Part shown: positions 11,101 through 21,497 of the stretch, piece after piece
Numbering within the stretch: position 1 is the first letter of the stretch
Layout of the letters: each line of letters starts with the position of its first letter
Program-made: the position numbers and the translations under genes
The notes under the pieces: generated by a model
The model's database searches: none
What the model saw: only the letters and a program-made list of their open reading frames with translations
Told to the model about the DNA's origin: nothing
DNA from: Auxenochlorella pyrenoidosa
Taxonomy: Eukaryota; Chlorophyta; Trebouxiophyceae; Chlorellales; Chlorellaceae
DNA: 49,581 nucleotides
Direction: 5' to 3'
NCBI GenBank assembly: GCA_001430745.1
Contig: KQ482041.1
Coordinates: forward strand, 1,497,543-1,547,123

Positions 11101-12801
11101 CCAGGCATGGGGAGGCCTTGTCCTGGCACGCTTGCAGGCAGGCCCTTCTTGGGCAGCCAGCCATGCCCTGCTGTGATGCCGTAACGCCGTAACGCGCATG
11201 CGACCACGACCCTGCATCCCGCCGTGGCGCCCCCCTGCAACCTGCCACACCCTGCGCCCCCCTCCAGATGTCGCTCTGGCTGGCCTTCTTCAACCAAGCC
11301 TTTGCCTCCACATCCATCATCAACTATGCGCCCCAGGCAAGGAGGCAGCGCGACCCAAGGCCTGGCCGTGGAAGGGCAAGGCACAGGCGTGCCTCAGGCT
11401 GGCGGTCGGCTGGCATGGCGTTGTGAGCAGGCGCATGCACTGGGGTGCCGTTCTGCACTCTCCATGCAGCAGGACAGCAGCAGGGCCTGCTGGACGCCGG
11501 CCTGCTGCTTGCTCTTGCTCCCCTGACAGCGCGGGCAGCCCCCGGTTGGTGCTGGCAGGTGCTGGAGCGGGCAGGCGTGGAGAGCCACTCTGCGGCCTCG
11601 CTGCTCACATCCACTGTGGGCGGCAGCAAGGTGGGCGGGGGCGCCATTCTAAAGCCAGAGGCCCGCTGCGCTGCCGCATGTGGCACTACCCCGCCCCTAT
11701 TGGGCTTGCAATCGTGTCCAGAGCCCTGCATTGCGCCGCCGCCGCCTTGTATGCAAGCCTTGCCCCCTAACCCCTACCCCACCTCCCCCGGGCAGATGCT
11801 GGGCGTGCTGCTGTCCTTCTTCCTGGTCGACTCGCTGGGCCGCCGCCCGCTGCTGCTGTGGGGCAGCCTGGGCTGCGCCGCGTCGCTGGCGGCCCTGGCG
11901 GTGGCAGACTGGCTGGCGCTGCGCGCCTTCCTGGTGGCGGGCATGTGCGCCTTCATCTTTGCCTTCAGGTGCGCCCAGGGCGGCACTGCCTGGCTGCCTG
12001 CGGGGCCGCTGGCGTGCACCGGTGGGCTGTACAAACAGGGCGCCCTCATGCACTCAGCATGCCTGCTCACGTAGTGCGGCGACAGCTGGTACCCCAATCG
12101 CTGTCTTCAAGCGATCCTGTCACCCGCCCCCCACCCCACCCCACCCCCACCCTCCCCGCAGCATCTCGTGGGCGGGCGTGTTCTGGGTGCTGCTGTCCGA
12201 GCTGTTCAGCATGAGCGCCAAGTCGCCCGCCACCTCGGCCGCCACCGCCACCCTCTTCCTGACAGGCGAGCCCGCCTGCCGTGCCCGCCTGCGCCTGGGA
12301 GCCTCCCCCACCGTGCTATCGCTCGCACAGCCGCCACAGCGTGGCGCTGCAGCAGCGCGGTGACAGCATGCCTTCTGCGGCGCTTGACACATCCGGTGCC
12401 TGTGGTGGTGGCCCGCAGCGCCAACGCCCCACCGTCATGCCCCTACTCTCCCCGCAGGCGCCGTGGCCGACACGCTCTTCCTCACCCTGCACAGCCTGCT
12501 GGGCGCGTTTGTGTTTGTGCTGTTTGCGCTGCTGGCGGCCGCAGCCGGCCTCTACGTGGCGGCTGTGGTGCCAGAGACCAAGGGCCGGCGCCTCGAGTCG
12601 ATGACAGTGGAGCCAGCAGGGCGCGCCGTGCTGGCTGGCGGCGCCGGCGCACCAGCAGCACGGCAGGCGGGCAGCGGCAGCGGGAGCGTCCCCTGGTGGC
12701 GTCGATGGCGGCGCGCCAGGGAGGAGCGGCTGCTGCCCGGCGGCGCTGCACGCAGCGACGAGCCGGCAGCGTCTGTGGAGCTGGCACCCCACGCGCCGTG
12801 A
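8185..12801 (+). CDS. Sugar porter (MFS superfamily) with a large central loop
   Basis: Twelve-helix sugar transporter, probably a monosaccharide/H+ carrier; substrate and membrane are not deducible. Diagnostic motifs appear in order across many exons. FLFG joins GYDLGLI at the end of helix 1 (splice 8233/8386). HYGRRKA is in the helix 2-3 loop. VGRVVVGVGIGIS and YLGEVAPA form the second sugar-transport signature. LPESPRWL follows helix 6, DSLGRRPLL follows helix 8, and PETKGRRLESM is after helix 12. Between helices 6 and 7 is an open stretch of about 250 residues (roughly 10150-10930) with a charged coiled-coil-like start, an acidic DDDDDE patch and Gln/Gly-rich sequence. Plant tonoplast monosaccharide transporters also have a long loop here, so that subfamily is possible. 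The ATG at 8185 lies directly before helix 1. An upstream exon cannot be excluded, because CAACAG precedes it. Confidence 0.88.
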
Positions 12802-13073
12802 CGTGCCTCTCTCAAAATGCCTTTTACCCTTTGTCCACCATTTCATTCCCTGTCCCTCTCAGCTCGGCCTCTCAGCGCACCTCTTTCTTCTGCTCTGCTT
12901 CCTGTCCCGACATGTACCATGTATAACGAGACTGCCAACGACAACTGGAGACAGGCAAGTGTGGCATCAACCCCAGCTCAGCACAGGCACGCAAGGGGCG
13001 GACCGCAGGTGGTTGGGTGAATACAGCTGCATGCGCGCTGCTGGGCAGCGCTCAAGTGCTGGCGTGGCGCCCC

Positions 13074-14203
13074 TCAGTCGCCCAGGCCCACCACCAGCCC
13101 CTCGTCATCCAGGCGCAGCACCAGCAGGGGCTGGCCCAGCGGCGCGCCCTCGCCAAACTGCCGCGCAAACGCCTCGGTGCCCGGGTAGAACGTGCCAGCG
13201 TCGGCTGCTGATGCCGCCTCCCAGTCCTCCACCTGCAAGGGATGGGTGCAGGCATGCAGGATGACAGGTGGCAGGCACCGAGCAAGGTGTTGACCAAGGG
13301 TACGCACATGTCCAGCTTGTGCCACCCCCCTTCTACAGCCCCCTCGCAGACAGCCCACTTTCTCAGCGGCCGCGCAGGCGGGCTGCCATAAATTCTCACC
13401 TGGATGGTGGCTGTGCCCGCTGTGGCGTTCAGCGCCAGCCCCTTGACCTCCAGGGATATGCCCCACCGCTGGGCGCTGCCAGCGGGCGTAAAGCTCAGCT
13501 GCGCCTGCGCCTCTGAGAAGGCCTTGGGGTGGGCGGCCAGCAGCGAGGCCAGGGCATCCTCGGTCACTTGCGGGGCGTGCTCCTCCCTGCCCAGGCAGAC
13601 GAGGGTGGCTGGGTCGTGCACCGAGCGCAGCATGAGGCTGCCTGGCCCCGCCGCCGCAGAGGCGGCGGTGAGCAGCAGCGTGCACCCGCTCTCCTCCCAG
13701 CGGTCGTGGTGGGCAAGGAAGAGCAGGAAGAAGACGAGGGCCAGGATGCCGCACACGAGCGAGAAGATCACAGAGCAGACGGGCACCTGCGCGACGCGGG
13801 GGGCAGGGGCGGGCTGTGACGAGGAGGTAGGGCAGGGGGAGGCACCAGGCAGCAGTACCAGCGCATGCAACAGCAGGTTGCGTGAAGCCGCGTGCTGGCT
13901 GCACAAGGATGGCGCAGTCTCTGTTACTCTAGCCACCCGGCTGCAAGCGCACCTGAACCGGCGCTGTGATCAGGTCCAGAGGCGACTTGCGCGCCGGCGC
14001 ACCCACCCCCTCAGCATCCACCTCTGCCGCTGCCTGCCACTGGTCGTTGCCTGCGGCCAGCAGGCCGACAGCTCCGGTGGACACTGGCGGCGATTCGGGC
14101 TGTTGGGGCATTGGCTGCAGCGCAGGTGTGCTGGCGCCCTTGCCGCTGGCCGCAACGAGGGAGAAGGAGGCAGGCCGGGACCCAGGACGAGAGCTGTGCT
14201 TGC

Positions 14204-14238
<35 letters not shown>

Positions 14239-14612
14239 GGCAGCGGTTGCTGCAGTGGCAGATAATCGATGAACTGCGGGCTAGTGGTGATGAGGAAGCA
14301 CGGGTCAGCGCCGGCGCAGGCGCCGCCAACGCCAGATGCTGCTCCGGGCAGTGCGACCCGCTGCTGACGGGACGACGGGCTTATCTGTTCGGCGCTGGGT
14401 TCCGTCGGACCTTCAGCTCGCTGCAAGCGGGAGCAGGGCAGGTTTGGAGAAAGTGGTAACGCACAGCGGGAGCCTCGGGCATCGGACGCGCTTTTTGGCC
14501 TCTCTCCCTCGTCGCACCCCACCTGTCTGCCGGCTGGGCCGAGCTCCACGTCGTCGAAACCATCACTGAGCGGCTCCTCCCCGCCTGCTAGGGGCTCCCG
14601 TTCCTGGTCCAT
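13074..14612 (-). CDS. Unrecognised single-pass membrane protein with poly-Gln tract
   Basis: I do not recognise the family. The ATG at 14612 opens MDQEREPLAGGEEPLSDGF, an acidic cytosol-type N-terminus. An intron probably starts at the GTGGGG after AGACAG and is read through in frame. The middle is low-complexity and includes eleven consecutive glutamines (CTG repeat at 14205-14237 on the plus strand). One strong hydrophobic helix follows, SVIFSLVCGILALVFFLLFL. The domain after it, about 130 residues, begins HHDRWEESGC and ends LVLRLDDEGLVVGLGD. Near its end the GTGAGA at about 13399 and the CCCTTGCAG at about 13233 define an intron, so the intervening open frame is not protein. The topology resembles a type II protein with a folded C-terminal domain, but function is unknown. 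It converges on the sugar transporter with a gap of 272 bases. Confidence 0.65.
14205..14237 (-). repeat. CAG trinucleotide repeat encoding poly-Gln
   Basis: Eleven perfect CTG units on the plus strand (CAG in the sense strand) within the coding region of the unrecognised membrane protein. Such tracts often vary in length between strains. Confidence 0.85.
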
Positions 14613-15056
14613 GGCCGCTGGTGAACACACACACGGGTTTCTTGCACAGAAAACAGACGAGGCCACGCTAATGCTGCCAACAGAGTGAGACCACGCTCAG
14701 CACCCGCAGCGGGCATGCTCCGGTCACTCAGCAGGATGGCTTGCTGCATTGCTGCACGCTGCTGCTGAGTATGGCGTACTACACCAACTTGTCATGCCAC
14801 GAAGACACATGCATGAGGTAGGACTGGGTGTTACAACCGCTCAGCAAGCATCAAGCTTCTGCAGGCGGCGCTGCCTCGGCCGCATGTTGGTGCGGCCGGT
14901 AGATCAGTCGGAGCGGGAGAAATCAGTGCAACAAAGTAAAGCAGTGTGATTGGTATTGTGAGCTGTGCGCTCACGGCATGCCAGTCGCTCAAGAGCAAGG
15001 CTGCTTGCAGAAGCTGGTGGGGAGGCCGCAACTGGCTGGTGGCAGCTGGCGACACC
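14613..15056. other. Intergenic region, NDUFB4-like 3' UTR and upstream region of the membrane-protein gene
   Basis: About 440 bases between two minus-strand genes. A minus-strand TGTAA lies at 14831-14835 and suits the end of the NDUFB4-like transcript. No gene is visible. Confidence 0.5.
14831..14835 (-). terminator. Probable poly(A) signal of the NDUFB4-like gene
   Basis: TGTAA on the minus strand, about 220 bases past the stop codon at 15057. Use is inferred from green-algal practice. Confidence 0.45.
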
Positions 15057-15890
15057 TCAGTTGTTGCCCCACATGGCGCGCTCCGGGCGGCCTGCCACCT
15101 TGTCGACGTGGTTGAACTCGCCAACGCTGCAAAGAGGGGCCGCGAAGCCAGGTCAGGCTGGTGAGCTGGGGGAAGATCCAAAGGCCTGTGTGTGGCTGCA
15201 GCCATCGGCGGGCGCCAGGGCAGCTTGCGCCAGGGCAACCCGATGCCGCCCGCTGAGCTGGGCCCGCAGCACTCACCAGCACTTGTAGATGAGGGCGGGG
15301 ACGACCCCCACAAAGATGGCAATGTTGGTTAGGGTCTTGGCATCCCATCTGCAACAGTTCAATCGCTTGAGGCTCAGGGTCAGTGCGCGTGCAGAGCGCA
15401 CAAAGCAAGGCAAGAAGCGGCCATCCACAGCACGTGAGGAGGGCGCAAGCCTACTGGAACCCCTCAGGGCGCAGAGCCGGACATTAGCAGCTGCACGCCC
15501 CTGCCAAAGGCGCTAATGTCGACGGCCAAAGCGCGCGGGGAGCACGCCCTGCTCCATTGCACAGTCCGCACCTGAACTCATTCTCGACATGCTCGCGGCG
15601 CGTGCCCCACTCCTCAACGTACTTGTTGGGCTTCACAGGCAGATTGCCTGCGGAAGGAGGTGCAGAAAGCAAGCGCGGTGCAGAGCAGCGGCTGGGCAGG
15701 GGGGAGGCAGTGGCGGCAAGGTCTCCTGATGTAAAGGGTCCTGCAGGGCGCATCTCCAACTCTCTCATCCATCCAGGCATGAGCGATGAGCCAGCGTCGC
15801 ACCTGCGAAACGCTGCTGCTGGTGCTGCAGGGACGCAGCGCGCCCGCTGAGCTGCTGGCTCAGGCGGCTGGCCGCCTGGCGCAGCGACAT
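15057..15890 (-). CDS. Complex I accessory subunit, NDUFB4/B15-like
   Basis: Small single-helix accessory subunit of mitochondrial NADH:ubiquinone oxidoreductase, located in the membrane arm. Four exons (15803-15890, 15572-15647, 15277-15348, 15057-15126) join cleanly to 101 residues. The N-terminus MSLRQAASRLSQQLSGR looks like an amphipathic mitochondrial presequence. The core reads NKYVEEWGTRREHVENEFRW, followed by the membrane segment LTNIAIFVGVVPALIYK and the tail VGEFNHVDKVAGRPERAMW. Plant B15 subunits show the same order, from memory: an NKFVEEW-like start, an FRW before the helix, a VPxLVYK helix end, and REFxxxDxxAGRPxR. All splice sites are GT/AG. The assignment rests on this short motif pattern, so it is good but not certain. 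Confidence 0.75.
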
Positions 15891-16447
15891 GCCGTCTGAG
15901 GGACCTGCTCTCGCCGATGGGCCTCCGCTGTGCGCTGCCGGAGCGAGGGTCGTGGCGTGCGACAAGCCTTGTTGGCGAGAGACCCCCCTCGCTCTGTTCG
16001 ATTGCGCAAGTCGGATATATATAGCACCGGTCTCCGCAGGGTTGGGCAGCAGAGGGGTACGTGTGCTGAGCTCTCGCAGCATGTCCAATGCTGCACTTAC
16101 AGAGGCTCTAGAAATCTGGTGGGCACGGCGATCGTCCCAAAAAGATACACGAATGCTTTTGAGCGCTGATGCTGCATCCACATGACCGCGCGTGCCACCG
16201 CTACCCACCGTCACCCAGCTCCCGCTCTCAGGGGGGTTGCCAGGGTAGATGAGGGTGTTCCATTGAGGAAGAGGCAAGTGCCACAGAGTTGGGGTTGGAA
16301 AGAAGGCAAACAAGGTGCCGTGCCAAGGCCATCGCAGAAACAACGGGACGAGAGCAGGAGCCTCGCCAGCGAGCACCGCTAACATGCAGCACGGCGACAC
16401 GCAGCAGCAGGCCTGCCACCCTGCCGATGTGCACCGCTGAGAGGCTG
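15891..16447. other. Intergenic region, OST1 3' UTR and NDUFB4-like promoter
   Basis: About 560 bases between two minus-strand genes. It holds a TATA-like sequence at 16015-16023 and a minus-strand TGTAA at 16097-16101. No gene is supported, although a minus-strand open frame crosses it. Confidence 0.5.
16015..16023 (-). promoter_or_regulatory. TATA-like box upstream of the NDUFB4-like gene
   Basis: The plus strand reads atatatata, giving TATATATAT on the minus strand, about 125 bases before the start codon at 15890. It is an AT island in GC-rich DNA. The role as a TATA box is inferred from position. Confidence 0.4.
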
Positions 16448-19400
16448 TCAGCTGGCATGCGCCTTCACCACTGCCTGCGCGCTGGGGCTGGCCGCCAGCG
16501 AGGCGCCTCCGCGGTTGAGCACGATGGCGGCGGCAAACAGCAGGCCAAAGGTGCCCACTAGCAGCAGCGGCTTCTGCAGCAGCCCCAGGGAGGAGTAGGT
16601 GTACTCCACCTGCAGGGGGCAGGGGACAGAAAAATGCAAACATATTGGCTGCCCGATCTGAGCAGATGGTGCCCAGTGCGCCCGCTCCCGCGCTCAAGAG
16701 GTGGCGCCGCACCCGTGCAGCCCACCCTCTCCGAGCGCCGGCCCTTTGCGAACCGCCCCACCCGACCCCCAAGCTCGCCTTGACGGGGACTGCCTGGTCC
16801 GACACGATGTTCCTGGCCCGCAGCACCACCACGGGGCGCCCCATCACGTCCAGGTACGTGTACTGGGTCTCCAGGGTGGGGCCCCCGGCCAGGGGCAGGT
16901 CAGTGCTGGCCACTGGGTTGGAGGCGCCCTCAGGCAGCACCACCTGCGGGGGGTGGGTGGGGTGGGGTGAGGGGGTGGGTGGGTGGCGGGTGGGGTGGGA
17001 TGGGGGCGGGGGAGAGGGGGGGGGGGGGGGTTGCGGCAGTCAGCGCAGAGCGCAAAAAAGCGGCCCTGCGGCGATCAAGGGACAACCTTGGGCGGCACGA
17101 GTGGGAGCAGCACAGCTGGGAGCCACGGAGACAGGCGGTCGAGGGCATGGGAGGGAGTGCAGGGCAGGATAGCAGCAAACGCGGTCCCCCAGGCGGGGCG
17201 GAGCTGAGGAGGGGACATGCAGGCGGGGGCCCGGGGTGGGGTTGGGGGTGGGGCGGCAGGGCAGCCCTGGGCGACCGGGGGCGCGCGCAGCCGATTGACA
17301 CACCGCTGCCAAGCTCTGAAGAGCCCCAGGCACAGCACCCATGCGGCATGCCTTGGGCGCCGGCCCTGCCCCTGCCCGCCCACCTTGACCGTCAGCTCAT
17401 CCACCACCAGGTCGAGGATGGAGGGGCCTATCTGGGTGGTCAACACCATGCGCCCGGTCTTGCTGTCCTGCAGGCAGGCAGGCACGGGCGGCGTCGCTTC
17501 AGTGGCCTTGCGACGGGCGGGTGGGGGCATGAAGGGGTGGCATGCGCAGACGGCCACGCGGCATGGGCAGGCAGGGCCCACGCAGCTGCCCTCTGTCCCT
17601 TATCCTGGGCACCTTACGAGAGCGCCTTGCTGGCACAGCAGGCCCAGCGCCTGCAGGATCATTCATGCCCTGCATGCAACCCCGATTGTCCTGTCAGCAC
17701 ACACAGGCCCCTGCCCCTGCCCCTGCATGCCCCCCCCCCCTTCTTGCAGCGCACCTTGGAGACCGCCTTGCTGAGCGGCAGGCTCCAGCCAAACAGAAAC
17801 TTGGTGGACCACCCGCCGAACAGCGGGTACCGCGGCTGCAGGTTGACCGTCACGCGCTCCGCCTCGTGCCGCGTCTCTGCGCGGGCGCGCGGCGCACGCA
17901 GCGGCGAGGTCCAGTAGGCAAGTTGCAGACAGCAGCAGGATGCGGCGCTGGCGCCATGGTGCCGGGCCCACAGGAGCAGCGCTCGGGTCGTATCTGCCAG
18001 AGCCAACCCCCTGCACAGCAGTAGAAGAGTCGCGCACTGCCGCCTGCCGCACACGCCAAGGCGGGATGCGGCCCACAAGAGGAGCCGCCGGCCCACCCGA
18101 GGAGGAGATGTTGCCGATGGCATCACGATAGTACAGCGAGCGTGCCCCCGCCGGCAGCACAGCAGCCAGCGCGGGGATGCTGGCGCGCGCAAACTCCTGC
18201 GGCCGCGTCATGACGTCGTAGCGGGACCACTCGCCCACCACCTTGGCGCCGGCGTGGCGCTGCGGGCGGGGAGGGGTGGGCCAGCACCGGCGGAGGCAGC
18301 CCAGGGGAGCTCAACAGGGGCGGCAGTGGCAGCGGGACGCACGGTGCTTGCTAACGCGGACTGCCCCAGGTGTGCAAGCGGATGCTGCTTTCCCATGAGG
18401 ATGTCCCCACGCCTGCTCTTTTCAACGCGTTCTCAAAACGGGGACACAGGAACGGCAGTAAGCAGGGCGTGCAAGCGCTGCATCCGGACAGCGTGTTCAA
18501 CTGCAGGGCATGGCCCGCTGCACCGGGCAGCGGGCCGCCTCGGCCCCCCAGGCCTCACCAGGCTGTACCGCTCCTCGAAGTACACGTTGCCCCAGTGGCT
18601 GACCTCCACCTCCCGCTCCAGCTCCGTCACGTGCGCAAAGGGGTGGTTGTTCTCGTAGTGCACTGCGGCGGGAGGGGGGCCCGCCCTTGCGCCTCAGCTG
18701 GCCAGCACGCTGCTGCACGCAAGCGCGCCCGGGCGCTTGGCGCGGGGCTGCATGCGCCGCACTCTTCGGTCCCCTGCGCTGCTGGCGCCAAGGCCTCGCC
18801 TCCCCGCAGCACTGCAACGCGCCCCACCCCCACCCCCACCCCCCACCCCACCCCGGCCCCACCTGTGATGGGCTCCGAGGTGAAGGGCGGGGTGTTGGTG
18901 TAGGGGCCGTAGGTGATGGTCTCGGTGCTGCGCTTCACCGGCTGCACCTCGGTGAAGGTGGGGGCCTCGGACACGCGGCCCAGGTGAATCTGGAGGGGGG
19001 TGGGGGTGGGGGGGGCCGGCGCAGGGATTGCGCAGGTGGATTGCCAGGGCGCATGCCCGCGGCTGGTTGCCACTGCCCGCCTGCACCTGGCTGCTTGGCG
19101 TGGGCCAGGTTTTGCAGCAGGTGCAGCACCAAGCTCGCCGCTCCGCCTGCTGCGAGCCATGACCACGACTCTGCAGCGACCCTCTCGCCCACAAGCGCCA
19201 GCCCCTAATTGTCGCTAGCGGCCAGGAGCCCGCACCCAGCCAGCGCGACCCCCTGCCACACGGCGGCCCGCCACACCTCGCTGGCCTGGCTCTCCACAGC
19301 GTACGGGCTCATCAGCCGCGCGCCGCCGCGGAACACCACGCGCTGTGCCTCGCGCTGCGCCACCTCAGCGGGCTCGGGCCGCAGCACATGCGTGTACACT

Positions 19401-20074
19401 GCCACCGACAGCAGCGCGGTCTTGGCCCCCGGCGCCAACGGCGCCGGCAGCGTGAACTCGCGACAGGACACGTCGGCGGGCCACATGGACAGCGCGGCGG
19501 CGGGGGTCCAGGGCAGCTTGGCGGCGCCGCCCTCGGGAGCGACCTGCCGGGGCGGCAGTGTGTTGGGGTCGCAACGGCTGTGCAATGGCGCCATGCATGC
19601 TGCTCTCCGCAGATCCGCATGTATTTTCAGCTGATGTATGCGTTATGGCGAAAAATGGTGAGCCAGGCAGCAGGGAGGGGCGCGGCAGTATGGCAGTATC
19701 AGTCGCCTGCAGCGGTGGCGGTGCCTGGCTGGTCTGTGCTGCACCGGGGCATCGCGCCAGGACTCACCTCTAGCAACGCGGCATGATCCAGCAGGCTGCT
19801 GCGCTCGCAGAGCACCACAGAGGCCTTGGCCTCCGCCCCGTCGTTCCGCAGGACCAGGCGCGCCTGTTCCCGCGCCGTGAATGACGAAATGTCGATCTAA
19901 AAGCATGGAAAGCGAGGGGAAGGGGTGACGGGCTTGCAGGCCGCAAGTGGAGGAGCGATCAGAGAGCGGGAGCCCCACCTTGCGAACCGCCTGCTCGATC
20001 ACGACCTTGCCCTGCGCCAGGCCCGCCAGCAGCAGCAACAGGGCGGCCGCCCAGAGCGGTCGGGCGGGCGCCAT
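16448..20074 (-). CDS. OST1: Ribophorin I, oligosaccharyltransferase subunit OST1
   Basis: Subunit of the ER oligosaccharyltransferase, which moves the lipid-linked glycan to Asn-X-Ser/Thr of nascent proteins. About ten exons can be chained. The ATG at 20074 begins a signal peptide, MAPARPLWAAALLLLLAG, followed by KVVIEQAVRK. Lumenal segments typical of the family follow: YTHVLRPEPAEVAQREAQ and RLMSPYAVESQ; then SETITYGPY-like TETITYGPYTNTPPF, then NHPFAHVTELEREVEVSHWG, SLYYRDAIGNISSS, RYPLFGGWSTKF and TQIGPSILDLVVDEL. Near the end are QYTYLDVMGRPVVVL, the hallmark YLD-GRPVVVL block, and VEYTYSSLGLLQKPLLL. The single C-terminal membrane helix is LLVGTFGLLFAAAIVL, with a short tail to the stop at 16448. 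Length is about 440 residues, as expected. Long C-runs occur in one intron (plus-strand G-runs at 16947-17033). Confidence 0.93.
16947..17033 (+). repeat. G-rich low-complexity run in an OST1 intron
   Basis: Many runs of three to fourteen guanines on the plus strand, broken by single T or A. The plus strand could form G-quadruplexes; the OST1 transcript would be C-rich here. Confidence 0.7.
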
Positions 20075-20368
20075 CTGCACGCGAGCGCAATCGGGCTTCA
20101 AGGAAGACCCGTGGATGTCCAGCAAATACGATGCAGGCCAGGCAGATCGATCGAAAGAGAGCTGCGATGCAAGCGTGCTGCGCTGTCCCCTCTCTCCTCT
20201 CGTGTCTTGGAGGCCCTCGGCGCATTCCCGACATTGACGGCTGGCAAGGTCGGGTGATTTGAACACTCCCCAATCGCCGCCCGCCCTCACCGGCACGCCT
20301 TCTTCGTTCCTCGAAGGCCCCGGCAAGCCTGCAGAGGGGGCGGTCTCCTGCCTGTATCAGCGTTGCTG
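20075..20368. promoter_or_regulatory. Divergent upstream region of OST1 and the basic protein gene
   Basis: 294 bases lie between the start codon of OST1 on the minus strand and the proposed ATG of the plus-strand gene at 20369. It should hold both promoters. No specific element is recognised. Confidence 0.45.
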
Positions 20369-21265
20369 ATGGCTCCCCCAGCGGGCAACCCGCCTGACAG
20401 CGGCCACCTGCCAGCCGAGGCTGCGGCAGCGGCAACCGCTGGTGAGCCGAGGGGCGGCGCAGCCTGCGATGAACCGCAAGCTGGTCTTTTGTGGCTATTG
20501 GTATCCATCTTTGTAGAGCAGCAAGGGGTAGAAATGCTGTTTGCCTGGGGGGCTGCTGGGTAGGGCACATACCACTGCTATTCTGCCCCTGCAATGCCTG
20601 TTCCGGCAGTGCACTGGCCGCTGCTATATACCCTAGAGGCCCCCTCCTGTGAACCGCAGGCACTGGCAAGCCCACAAATAACAAGCGCTGCCCCTGCCCA
20701 AACTGCCGAGCTGCCGCAGCGCCGCCGCAGGCGCCAAAGGGCGCAGGCAGCTACGCGGCAAACATCAGTGCGGCGGCCGGCGGCGCGGGTGCCAAGGCCT
20801 CCAACCAGCAGCGAGCGCAGGGGCCAGTGGGGCAGCAGGCGCAGGGCGGCACACAAACAGCTGCGGCCAAGGGCAGCGCCGCCAAGGGCGGGGCCAAGGG
20901 AGCTGGCAAGACGGCCGGAGGCAAGCCCGCTTTTGATACCAAGGCGCTGCCCGCCAAGCCGCTCATGGGCGGCAAGGACAACCAGGCCAAGGCAAGGAGG
21001 GTGCCCCTGGCCGAGTTTTGTCAATGGCTGTGTGACGGGTCGCTGGGCATGTAGGGACCAGGGAGCGTGGTGTTTAGCAAGGCGCCCAGCCATTCATGTC
21101 CTCCTGCCTGATTCACGCCCTGCCTACGCTCGCCTGCTGAGCATGAGCTCGCACGCTGTTACCCAGCCTGCTGCGCAGGCGCAGCCGCGGCCCAAGCCCA
21201 AGGAGAGCCTGAAGGTGAAGATCCAGAAGCAGCTGGCCCGCATGATCAAGCGGAAGAAGGAGTGA
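20369..21265 (+). CDS. Unrecognised basic Ala/Gly/Lys-rich protein
   Basis: No family recognised. I propose three exons. The first runs from the ATG at 20369 (MAPPAGNPPDSGHLPAE) to the GTGAGC donor after 20441. The second runs from 20720 (after CTGCCGCAG) to about 20999, before a GTGCCC. The third starts near 21168, after TTACCCAG, and runs to the stop at 21265. These joins keep one frame and give roughly 150 residues. The middle (GSYAANIS, then AAKGSAAKGGAKGAGKTAGG) is low-complexity and basic. The C-terminus, KESLKVKIQKQLARMIKRKK, is a charged, probably helical tail that could bind nucleic acid or act as a nuclear signal; that is inference. The lead exon is the weakest part. A TATA-like tatata near 20625 lies inside the first proposed intron and might mean a later start. 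TGTAA at 21440-21444 suits the 3' end. Confidence 0.5.
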
Positions 21266-21439
21266 CGGCGCTGGCGGGGGCAGCCAGGTGGGACCGCACC
21301 GCTGCGAGGCTTGTGCACATTGCAGCCATCGCACGCCGCTCCCCCTTCTTGTATACGTTGAGAGTATCAATGCTTCATTCTTTCCACATTGAGCCTTGTT
21401 GCCAGCCTAGCAGATCAAAAGCATAGCAGTTTAAAGCAG

Positions 21440-21444
21440 TGTAA
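21440..21444 (+). terminator. Probable poly(A) signal of the basic protein gene
   Basis: TGTAA about 175 bases after the stop at 21265, in AT-rich DNA between two convergent genes. Confidence 0.45.
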
Positions 21445-21497
21445 ATATTGGATCTGCTCTGTCTGTACACGCAATGCTACAACCGAGAAGCATCCAG

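Noticed and set aside
13233..13399. In-frame stretch reading VRIYGSPPARPLRKW in the membrane-protein gene
   Set aside because: It begins with a GTGAGA donor and ends with CCCTTGCAG. Removing it keeps the frame into the final exon, so it is an intron.
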